From: Luminiphilus sp051201685
Lineage (GTDB): Bacteria; Pseudomonadota; Gammaproteobacteria; Pseudomonadales; Halieaceae
Assembly: GCF_051201685.1 (NCBI RefSeq)
Contig: NZ_CP179213.1
Coordinates: 1,302,001 to 1,366,000 of the forward strand
DNA length: 64,000 nucleotides
Direction: 5' to 3'
Shown: positions 40,065 to 47,651 of the stretch, one piece after another
Layout of the letters: the number at the start of each line of letters is the position of its first letter
How positions within the stretch are numbered: the first letter of the stretch is position 1
The notes under the pieces: generated by a model
What the model was told of the DNA's origin: nothing
Databases searched by the model: none
The model's input: the letters and a program-made list of their open reading frames with translations, nothing else
Translations under genes and position numbers: made by a program

Positions 40065-41255
40065 TTAATCTCTTCGCAGTGCATCGTTACTGGCGATAGG
40101 CGTCGGAAATCGGGTGACTACGAGGTAACTCGAGATCAGCAGCGTCAGGATTGTCGTCGCCTGAATCAGCGTATGGGCAGTAGGGCTCAGGCGACCGGAC
40201 TCAAGGGCCACTACGGCAATGAGTAAGGCGAATTCGCTACATTGACCCAATCGAAACCCAAGATTCCACGCTAGCTTTGGCGATTCGCTAACGCCCCGCA
40301 GCAGCATTTGGTAAACCACGGGTTTTAAGCACAAGAAGCTGAGTGCTAGAACCACCGCAGCTGCAGCGACGCTGGGAAGAGCGGAAACGTCAAATTGTGC
40401 GCCCACGGAAAAGAAGAAGATGACGAGGAAGAAGTCGCGTAGAGGTTTCAGGCTTACCGCAATGTACTGAGCGATGGGGCTCGTTGCGACGGCCACGCCA
40501 GCGATAAAGGCGCCGACCTCTGCGCTTAGCCCCATCAGTGCTGCCAGCTCGGCAATGCCAAGGCACCAACCCACGGAAAGCAGAAAAATATACTCATGAT
40601 ACCGATCAAATCGAGCAATCAGTGGAATGAGGATAAATCGAACGGCAGCCCAGCAGCCCATAGCCAGTAGGGGTAGCATAATCAGGGGGCGAGCGACCGA
40701 CCAAATTACGGAGGTTCCGGTATCGCTGCTTTGTAACCACACCAATACGACGATGGCGATCAGATCCTGAAACAGCAACAATGCGACCAGAACTTCGCCA
40801 AGGTGTTTATGGTGCAACACGGTCGTGGGCAACAGCTTGATGCCAATAATGGTGGAAGAAAACATGAGGGCAGCACCCACAAGTAGGGCATCGTTGTGGG
40901 CGAAGCCAAAACCCCGAGTAATTGCGTACCCTATGGCGATATAGATTCCCGAGCTAGCTAGGGCGACCCAGCTTGAGCTTTTCATGCTGTTCAGCAGGGC
41001 TTTTGGCTGCATATCGAGGCCGAGCAAAAATAGCAGGAAAATAATGCCAACGTGCCCCGCATCGCTGACTAAAGCCGTATTGCTCACCAGGCCGGTGCCG
41101 AAAGGCCCTAAGGCTGCACCCAAAATGATGTACGCGATAATTATGGGTTGCCGGGTATACAGTGCAATGGAGGCAAACACTGCCGCCCCTAAAAATATAG
41201 CGGCGAAGGTAAACGTGATGCCCCCAAAATCCATAAATTCCCCGTGTTCGTGCAT
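40065..41255 (-). CDS. CPA2-family cation/proton antiporter
   Basis: The 396-residue polytopic protein is a monovalent cation:proton antiporter 2 (KefB/YbaL-like) transmembrane domain with about twelve helices. Markers are IIIAYIILGAALGPFGTGLV, IIFLLFLLGLDMQPKALLN, a mid-membrane ALLLFQDLIAIVVLVW with the conserved QD pair, and GAFIAGVAVATSPIAQYIAVSLKPLRDFFLVIFFFSVGAQFD. It stops after the membrane domain and lacks the C-terminal RCK/TrkA_N domain of Kef systems, so nucleotide control would be absent. Start is ATG 41255 (MHEHGEFM) or in-frame ATG 41282; a later ATG at 41234 is also possible. Ion specificity is unknown. Confidence 0.88.
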   Translation of the reverse strand: MHEHGEFMDFGGITFTFAAIFLGAAVFASIALYTRQPIIIAYIILGAALGPFGTGLVSNTALVSDAGHVGIIFLLFLLGLDMQPKALLNSMKSSSWVALASSGIYIAIGYAITRGFGFAHNDALLVGAALMFSSTIIGIKLLPTTVLHHKHLGEVLVALLLFQDLIAIVVLVWLQSSDTGTSVIWSVARPLIMLPLLAMGCWAAVRFILIPLIARFDRYHEYIFLLSVGWCLGIAELAALMGLSAEVGAFIAGVAVATSPIAQYIAVSLKPLRDFFLVIFFFSVGAQFDVSALPSVAAAAVVLALSFLCLKPVVYQMLLRGVSESPKLAWNLGFRLGQCSEFALLIAVVALESGRLSPTAHTLIQATTILTLLISSYLVVTRFPTPIASNDALRRD

Positions 41256-41411
41256 AACGTGAGCGGCAATACGCCTGCTCAAGGCCCACCCTAGTCTACG
41301 ACAATCTGCAGATTAGGTAGCAATTGGCTTTGCTTTGGCGGCCGGTTTCTTACAAAATACGCCCGCTGAATATTAACGGCTACATTTATCCCTTTTGAAA
41401 GGAAAAATACG

Positions 41412-41522
41412 ATGTCTCAAAGTAATTTGTCTGACGGCGCTGCCGATGGCCTGGCGGCTGTGATTATTGTTTCGGTAGTGGTTACGTGGGTAGTGTTCTG
41501 GCTCGGTGGTATGCCTGCCTGA
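41412..41522 (+). CDS. 36-residue single-helix membrane protein
   Basis: An ATG at 41412, with AAAGGAA about 9 bases upstream, opens a 36-codon frame: a short polar start (MSQSNLSDGAADG), one hydrophobic helix of about 20 residues (LAAVIIVSVVVTWVVFWLGG) and MPA. The clean ribosome site and typical small-membrane-protein layout support expression. I do not recognise a named family. It is convergent to the DUF2970 gene, with 7 bases between the stops. Confidence 0.6.
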   Translation: MSQSNLSDGAADGLAAVIIVSVVVTWVVFWLGGMPA

Positions 41523-41529
41523 GCCCGTT

Positions 41530-41754
41530 CTAGCGCGCCACGATCCATTGCACCAATAAGACCAAGCTCCCTACAAATATCGCCGCGAAGACCAATCCCG
41601 CGGCGATGAAGACCCCCGGGCTGCCACCGTTAAAATCTCGATCCCGATTTTTCGCACTTTGCACACCCAGTGCCGCGGCAAATATGCTCTGCAGTAAGTC
41701 TAGCCAGGACAGCTTGTTCGTTGGCGTTGGAGTTTCATTGTCGTGCTGTGTCAT
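41530..41754 (-). CDS. DUF2970 small membrane protein
   Basis: This 74-residue protein matches DUF2970: LSWLDLLQSIFAAALGVQSAKNRDRDFNGGSPGVFIAAGLVFAAIFVGSLV, where GVQSxKNRDRDF is the family hallmark, and ends in a transmembrane helix (about 49-71). Function is unknown. It lies 89 bases downstream of metH on the same strand, so it may be read through from metH. Confidence 0.88.
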   Translation of the reverse strand: MTQHDNETPTPTNKLSWLDLLQSIFAAALGVQSAKNRDRDFNGGSPGVFIAAGLVFAAIFVGSLVLLVQWIVAR

Positions 41755-41843
41755 GTCAGTTGTCAGTGCCGCGCCGCATACATCCCGCCTAGAATACCAA
41801 CTCGGAGACCTCAGCGTCGCGTTGTTTTTCAGTAAGTTACACC

Positions 41844-44800
41844 CTAAGCCTCATCAAGAATTGGGGCCAGCCAGTATTTAAGGTCGTCAATAGATTCGCC
41901 CTTACGTTCTGCTAAGTCGGACACTTGGTCATTGCCAATTTTACCCACCGAAAAGTAACGCGATTCTGGGTGGGAGAAATACAGGCCACTGACTGCCGCT
42001 GTAGGGTACATCGCATAGCTCTCTGTCAGCGACACGCCACAATTCTTTTCGACATCCAGTAGTTTAAACAGCGTAGCTTTCTCGGTGTGGTCTGGGCAGG
42101 CGGGGTATCCCGGCGCTGGCCTGATACCGCGGTATCTTTCGCGAATTAACTCTGTATTTTCCAAAGCTTCTTCTGGGTCATAACCCCAGTAATTGGTTCG
42201 AACTTCGCGGTGGAGCTGTTCGGCGAAGGATTCGGCGAGGCGGTCGGCGAGGGCCTTAAGCATGATGGCATTGTAGTCGTCGTGCTCGGCTTCGAAAGCC
42301 TTGGCGCGCTCTTCAACACCGTGCCCCGTCGTAACGCAGAAGCCGCCTATCCAATCCGAAGGTCCCTGTTCTGGTGCCACAAAGTCTGCCAAAGACAGGT
42401 TGCGTTCACCTTCCCGTTTCTGCAGTTGCTGACGCAGGTGATGCAAGTCAGCTAGGGGTTCATTTGCCGCGTTGAACAGTCGAATATCGTCGCTGCCGAC
42501 CCGCTGAGCTCGCCAAAATCCAATAACGCCATGGGCTTGTAGCCAGCCCTCGTTGATGATTTGGTGCAGCATGGATTGAGCGTCGGCAAAGAGTTGCCGC
42601 GCTTGCTCGCCGACAACATCGTCCTCGAGAATGGCTGGGTATTTGCCGTGTAGATCCCAGGTGATAAAAAATGGTGTCCAATCAATGGTGTCGATCAAAG
42701 TTTCTAGCGGATAGTCCTTTAATGTCTTCACGCCTAAAAAGCTTGGCTTCGGTGGCTGATAGGTATCCCAGTTCCCAGCGAAGGCGGCTTCAACCGCTTC
42801 GCTGTAGGCAAGGCGATCGCTGCGTTTTTTTCTGCGAGCTACTCGATCGCGCACCACAACATATTCTTCGGCGATATTTTCAGCAAAAGCTTTCTTTGAC
42901 GAGCCCAAGAGCTGGCTGGCCACGCTGACACTGCGCGATGCGTCGGGTACGTAAACTACCGCATCATTCTGATACGCCGGGCAGATTTTGACCGCGGTAT
43001 GGGCCTTAGAGGTGGTGGCGCCTCCAATCATAAGGGGGATTTGAAACCCTTCTTGCTGCATTTTTCCCGCAATGTAGGACATTTCTTCAAGGGACGGTGT
43101 GATGAGTCCAGACAAGCCAATAATGTCGACCTGCTCTTCACGAGCCACCCTGAGAATGTCTTCGCAGTGCACCATGACGCCCAGATCGACAATTTCATAG
43201 TTGTTGCACTGCAGCACAATACCCACAATGTTTTTACCAATGTCGTGGACATCGCCTTTGACAGTGGCCAGCAATATTTTGCCGTTGTTTTTTGCGGCGC
43301 CGGACTTCTCTTCCTCAATGAACGGTTGTAGGTAGGCAACTGCCTGTTTCATTACGCGCGCTGATTTGACCACTTGAGGCAGGAACATTTTACCTTCGCC
43401 AAAGAGATCACCAACGGTATTCATGCCGTCCATCAGTGGACCTTCAATGACATCGATAGGGCGCGTTGATTGCTGCCGTGCTTCTTCCGCATCGTCTTCA
43501 ATGAATTGGGTAATTCCTTTTAGTAGGGCGTGCTGTAAGCGGCTGGCTACAGGTGCTTCCCGCCAACTTAAATCCTCGACTCGACTGCGACCACCGGTGC
43601 CGCGATATTCCTCGGCGAGTTCCAAGAGTCGTTCAGTGGCATCATCTCTGCGGTTTAGGACTAAGTCTTCCACTGCAACTTTTAGATCGGCTGGTAAGTC
43701 GTCATAAACAGCCAGCTGCCCTGCGTTGACAATTCCCATGTCCAAGCCCGCAGCGATCGCGTGGTACAAAAAGACCGAATGGATCGCTTCGCGGACCGGG
43801 TTATTACCGCGAAAGGAGAAGGACACATTAGAAACGCCTCCAGAAATTCTTGCCCCGGGCAAATTGCGCTTGATCCAGCGGGTGGTCTCTATGAAATCGA
43901 CAGCATGGTTGTTGTGGACTTCAATGCCTGTTCCGATGGCAAAGATATTGGGGTCAAACATGATGTCAAAGGGATTGAAGTCGAGCTTCTCTCTCAGCAG
44001 GTCATAGCTGCGTTGGCAAATGGCCTTACGACGATCCAGGGTATCGGCTTGACCGTCCTCGTCGAAAGCCATAATGACAACGCTGGCCCCGTAGCGCTGG
44101 CACAGGGCGGCTTGCTGTAGAAACTCCGCCTCCCCAGCTTTTAGGCTGATGGAGTTAACAATGGATTTGCCCGGTATGCACTTCAACCCAGCCTCAATAA
44201 CGCTCCATTTTGAGGAGTCCACCATAATGGGTACCCGGGCGATGTCGGGCTCCGAAGCAATAAGGTTTAGGAAGCGCACCATGGCAGCTTCTGAATCCAG
44301 CATGCCTTCGTCCATGTTGATGTCTATGATTTGCGCACCGTCCTCAACCTGCTTGCGTGCCACGTCGAGAGCTTCCTCGTACTCATCATCAAGAATGAGG
44401 CGTTTAAAGCGGGCCGAACCTGTCACATTGCAGCGCTCGCCAACGTTGACAAAGTTTTTTCCGGTGAAGGCAAAGCTTTCAAGACCACTGAGATAAGTGT
44501 CTTCAGGGGGAGCAGGTAAGCTGCGTGGCGCATGTTCAGCGACAGCGGACGCGATTGTGGTGATATGTTTTGGCGTTGTACCGCAGCAACCTCCGGCAAG
44601 ATTCAAAAAACCCTGCGCGGCAAACGTATCGAAGTCAGCAGCCATATCTTGAGGCGTTTCGTCATACTCACCGAACGCATTGGGGAGGCCTGCGTTTAAG
44701 TGAGCGCTGAAATAACAAGCGCTGACTTTCGCGAGTTCCTCCAAAAAAGGCTTCACCTCCCGAAATCTGCGACCGCAGTTGCTGCCTACGATCAAAGGTC

Positions 44801-45542
44801 GGGCGTGGGCAATTGCGTGCCAAAAGGCTTCGCCGGTTTGCCCCGACAGCAAACGCCCGCTGGTATCGGGAAATGTCGCGGAAACCATAAGGGGCAGTTC
44901 AACCCCCAGCTTGTCCATGGCCTCTCGACATCCAAATAAAGCGGCCTTGGCGTTCAAGGTATCGAAGACCGTTTCAATCATGAGGATATCTACACCTCCG
45001 TCAATCAGCGCTTCGGTCGCCACGCGGTAGTCATCCTTCAACACATCGAAGGTAATATTGCGAGCTCCGGGATCGTTGACGTCGGGTGAGATAGATGCGG
45101 TGCGAGGTGTCGGGCCCAAGACTCCTGCCACAAACCGTGGTTTATCGGGATTAATTTGAGTGACTTCGTCGGCGGCGGCTCGCGCCAGTCGCGCCCCTTC
45201 GCGATTGAGGTCCCAAACGATAGATTCCAATTGATAGTCGGCCTGCGCAGTAGCAGTAGCGTTAAACGTGTTGGTTTCAATCAGGTCAGCGCCAGCCTCG
45301 AGATAGGTTTTATGAATCGCAGAAATGACGTCTGGGCGAGTCAGGGTGAGCAGGTCATTATTGCCCTTCAGGTCTAGGCTGTGGTTTACAAAGCGCTCAC
45401 CGCGATAGTCGGCCTCGACCAGAGCCCGCTCTTGAATCATGGTGCCCATAGCACCGTCGATCAGCATGATTCGCTGCTCAAGAGCGGTGATTAGTGCGCT
45501 AGCAGAGGGTTTTGTGTAGGTTGGAAACCGAGAGTTTTGCAT
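41844..45542 (-). CDS. metH: Cobalamin-dependent methionine synthase MetH
   Basis: MetH transfers methyl from methyltetrahydrofolate via methylcobalamin to homocysteine. All four modules are present in the 1232-residue protein. The homocysteine domain (1-340) has zinc ligands Cys in VGSNC and the pair in GGCCGTTP. The folate domain (about 350-640) includes NVGERCNVTGS and ISGGVSNVSFSFRGN. The cap and B12 domain (about 660-890) has DVHDIGKN, whose His binds cobalt. The reactivation domain has RPAPGYPACPDHTEK. The residues after the first zinc Cys (GRRFRE) depart from the usual ALGA, an oddity. The cell thus needs or makes B12. It is divergent from nfuA across an inverted-repeat operator candidate. 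Confidence 0.97.
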   Translation of the reverse strand: MQNSRFPTYTKPSASALITALEQRIMLIDGAMGTMIQERALVEADYRGERFVNHSLDLKGNNDLLTLTRPDVISAIHKTYLEAGADLIETNTFNATATAQADYQLESIVWDLNREGARLARAAADEVTQINPDKPRFVAGVLGPTPRTASISPDVNDPGARNITFDVLKDDYRVATEALIDGGVDILMIETVFDTLNAKAALFGCREAMDKLGVELPLMVSATFPDTSGRLLSGQTGEAFWHAIAHARPLIVGSNCGRRFREVKPFLEELAKVSACYFSAHLNAGLPNAFGEYDETPQDMAADFDTFAAQGFLNLAGGCCGTTPKHITTIASAVAEHAPRSLPAPPEDTYLSGLESFAFTGKNFVNVGERCNVTGSARFKRLILDDEYEEALDVARKQVEDGAQIIDINMDEGMLDSEAAMVRFLNLIASEPDIARVPIMVDSSKWSVIEAGLKCIPGKSIVNSISLKAGEAEFLQQAALCQRYGASVVIMAFDEDGQADTLDRRKAICQRSYDLLREKLDFNPFDIMFDPNIFAIGTGIEVHNNHAVDFIETTRWIKRNLPGARISGGVSNVSFSFRGNNPVREAIHSVFLYHAIAAGLDMGIVNAGQLAVYDDLPADLKVAVEDLVLNRRDDATERLLELAEEYRGTGGRSRVEDLSWREAPVASRLQHALLKGITQFIEDDAEEARQQSTRPIDVIEGPLMDGMNTVGDLFGEGKMFLPQVVKSARVMKQAVAYLQPFIEEEKSGAAKNNGKILLATVKGDVHDIGKNIVGIVLQCNNYEIVDLGVMVHCEDILRVAREEQVDIIGLSGLITPSLEEMSYIAGKMQQEGFQIPLMIGGATTSKAHTAVKICPAYQNDAVVYVPDASRSVSVASQLLGSSKKAFAENIAEEYVVVRDRVARRKKRSDRLAYSEAVEAAFAGNWDTYQPPKPSFLGVKTLKDYPLETLIDTIDWTPFFITWDLHGKYPAILEDDVVGEQARQLFADAQSMLHQIINEGWLQAHGVIGFWRAQRVGSDDIRLFNAANEPLADLHHLRQQLQKREGERNLSLADFVAPEQGPSDWIGGFCVTTGHGVEERAKAFEAEHDDYNAIMLKALADRLAESFAEQLHREVRTNYWGYDPEEALENTELIRERYRGIRPAPGYPACPDHTEKATLFKLLDVEKNCGVSLTESYAMYPTAAVSGLYFSHPESRYFSVGKIGNDQVSDLAERKGESIDDLKYWLAPILDEA

Positions 45543-45580
45543 TTTAGGTTATACAACTGATTAAAAATGGGAGCATTATG

Positions 45581-45604
45581 ATATATCAAAATAAATTGAT
45601 ATAT
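45581..45604. promoter_or_regulatory. Perfect inverted repeat between metH and nfuA
   Basis: ATATATCAA and TTGATATAT are separated by 6 bases, 39 bases upstream of metH. The 9+6+9 layout fits an operator for a dimeric regulator; S-adenosylhomocysteine- or methionine-responsive repressors (SahR, MetJ-like) often control metH, but the identity of the regulator is a guess. No cobalamin or SAM riboswitch is seen; the leader is too short. Confidence 0.55.
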
Positions 45605-45716
45605 AACCCCGATCGCAATTTGGGATGAAAAACCCACCGTATTTTGACCTACCCCATTAGTCGGGTATTATTGCCGGCGTCAATGACGTTCACTGAATTC
45701 GCAGACGAGAAACCCC

Positions 45717-46292
45717 ATGATTACGATTACTGAAGCCGCTCGGGAATACCTTGGAGAACTGCTGGATAAGCAGGAGGACGCCCTAGGTGTGCGCGTCTTT
45801 ATCAATCAGCCCGGAACCCCAAAAGCGGAAACGTGCATTGCGTACTGCCGAGAGGGTGATTTGGAAGAGGGCGATGTCGAGGAAGATTTCGGCCACTTTA
45901 AGGCATGGTTTCAGGGGCGCAGCGTGCCTTTTTTGGAAGACGCCATGGTGGACTACAACAAAGACAAATTTGGCGGCCAGCTGACCATCAAGGCACCGAA
46001 TGCGAAAATGCCTCGCGTTGACGTCGATAGCCCTATAGAGGACCGTATTAATTACGTGCTGTATAACGAAGTTAACCCGTCACTCGCCGCTCACGGCGGT
46101 GAAGTGTCTCTGGTCGAAATTACCGAAGACGCCTTTGCCATTCTTAAGTTTGGAGGAGGGTGTCAGGGGTGCAGCGCGGTGAGCATGACCTTGAAAGATG
46201 GTGTCGAGAAAACATTACTGGAGCAAGTGCCAGAGCTTGTTGGTGTGAGGGATGTCACTGATCACTCGGACCGCAGCCAGGCTTATTACTGA
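45717..46292 (+). CDS. nfuA: Fe-S biogenesis protein NfuA
   Basis: NfuA carries and donates [4Fe-4S] clusters to client enzymes. The 191-residue protein has an N-terminal degenerate A-type domain (MITITEAAREYLGELLDKQ) and a C-terminal Nfu domain with the cluster-binding FGGGCQGCSAV (C149xxC152). Both parts match E. coli NfuA and the length is the same. Clients in this window could include CcoG and ferredoxin. ATG 45717 follows AGACGAGAAACCCC; there is no gene on the same strand immediately up- or downstream. Confidence 0.95.
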   Translation: MITITEAAREYLGELLDKQEDALGVRVFINQPGTPKAETCIAYCREGDLEEGDVEEDFGHFKAWFQGRSVPFLEDAMVDYNKDKFGGQLTIKAPNAKMPRVDVDSPIEDRINYVLYNEVNPSLAAHGGEVSLVEITEDAFAILKFGGGCQGCSAVSMTLKDGVEKTLLEQVPELVGVRDVTDHSDRSQAYY

Positions 46293-46446
46293 AAAGCTAC
46301 GACTTGTCAGGCCCAACATCGGGATTGCCTGTAGTTAGAGCTTGGAGCTTAGAGCCAGCGACAGTGGCCTAGCAAAGGCAGTCGCGCCTCAATCCCTCAA
46401 AAGCTTTCTTCCAAACACGCCCCAGGCTGAATGCACAGGAGCTGAT

Positions 46447-47523
46447 CTAAGCCTGCATGCGCTGGGGCAGCACCGCGCGCAGCTGCGCGGCAATGTCCAG
46501 CAACAGTGACTCAGTGGTTTCCCAGTCGATACATCCGTCGGTAACGGAGACGCCGTACTCCAGCTCTTCAAGGTTGGATGGAATTTTCTGGTTGCCGGCC
46601 CGGAGGTTGCTTTCCAGCATTAGCCCAATAATGGACCGGTTGCCTGCAACGATTTGCTCAGTGACATCTGCAGCGACTAACGGTTGGCGTTCGGGCTGTT
46701 TTTCGGTGTTGGCATGGCTGCAATCCACCATAATATTGGCGGGTAAGCCGGCTTTATCAAGGGCCTCCTCACACAGCGCAATATGCTGGCTGTTGTAGTT
46801 AGGGCCAGCCGTCCCACCTCTCAAGACGACGTGTCCGTAGCGGTTGCCCCGGGTCTCAAACACGGAGACTTTGCCTTCGCTGTTGATACCTAAAAAGCGA
46901 TGGGGGTTGCACACAGACTTCATGGCGTTCACGGCAACTTCGAGACCTCCATCGGTACCGTTTTTAAAACCAACGGCTGAAGAGAGGCCGCTAGCCATTT
47001 CTCGATGGGTTTGTGACTCGGTGGTTCTGGCCCCAATTGCTGACCAGCTAATCAGATCCTGTAAATATTGTGGTGTGATGGGATCTAGAGCCTCGGTAGC
47101 CGTCGGCAACCCCAGCTGCTGGATATCTTTTAATAGAGAGCGCCCGATTGTTAAGCCCGCTTCGATATCAAAGGAGTCATCGAGATGGGGGTCATTAATC
47201 AGCCCCTTCCAGCCAACAGTTGTTCGAGGTTTTTCAAAGTAAACTCGCATGACTAGCAAAAGGGTGTCGTCCACTTGCTCAGCAAGATGCTTGAGTTTCT
47301 GGGCGTACTCCATGGCAGCATTGACGTCGTGAATGGAGCAGGGTCCAACGACCACCATCAGTCGATGGTCCGTTCTATCGAGGATGTTTTCGATAGCCTC
47401 CCGAGTTTCAGCGACGCGATCCTGCAATGCTTCGCTGACGCCTACTGTGTCGCGTAAGGCGGCAGGTGATACCAGAATTTTCTGAGCAGCGACGTTAACA
47501 TTGTGAACATGGGGTTTGGACAT
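46447..47523 (-). CDS. aroG: 3-deoxy-7-phosphoheptulonate (DAHP) synthase, class I
   Basis: This enzyme starts the shikimate pathway by joining phosphoenolpyruvate and erythrose 4-phosphate. The 358-residue protein carries the AroFGH markers: LMVVVGPCSIHD, RVYFEKPRTTVGWKGLINDP, the SWSAIGARTTESQTHREMASGL block, GFKNGTDG, LRGG and VDCSHANTEK. ATG 47523 (MSKPHVHN) is chosen; the open frame to 47682 adds unconserved residues overlapping the divergent nuclease gene. Which aromatic amino acid feeds back on it cannot be read, so aroG versus aroF/H is a family-level label. Confidence 0.93.
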   Translation of the reverse strand: MSKPHVHNVNVAAQKILVSPAALRDTVGVSEALQDRVAETREAIENILDRTDHRLMVVVGPCSIHDVNAAMEYAQKLKHLAEQVDDTLLLVMRVYFEKPRTTVGWKGLINDPHLDDSFDIEAGLTIGRSLLKDIQQLGLPTATEALDPITPQYLQDLISWSAIGARTTESQTHREMASGLSSAVGFKNGTDGGLEVAVNAMKSVCNPHRFLGINSEGKVSVFETRGNRYGHVVLRGGTAGPNYNSQHIALCEEALDKAGLPANIMVDCSHANTEKQPERQPLVAADVTEQIVAGNRSIIGLMLESNLRAGNQKIPSNLEELEYGVSVTDGCIDWETTESLLLDIAAQLRAVLPQRMQA

Positions 47524-47651
47524 GCTAGTTTGCCTGCAATATTCAAAGAAACTTGGGATACGGCAATGTGGGTAGTCACAGGCCGACGCGCAGCGGATTC
47601 TAACTGTCTGAACCCGAAGCGTCATGTGGTGATTTGTAAAAAACTTGGAGT

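Noticed and set aside
45543..45716. Cobalamin or SAM riboswitch before metH
   Set aside because: The leader is under 175 bases shared with nfuA and shows no conserved riboswitch core, only an inverted repeat.
46293..46446. Possible structured RNA between nfuA and aroG (GGGATTG/CAATCCC)
   Set aside because: Only a 7-bp closing stem with a long interior; too weak to call.
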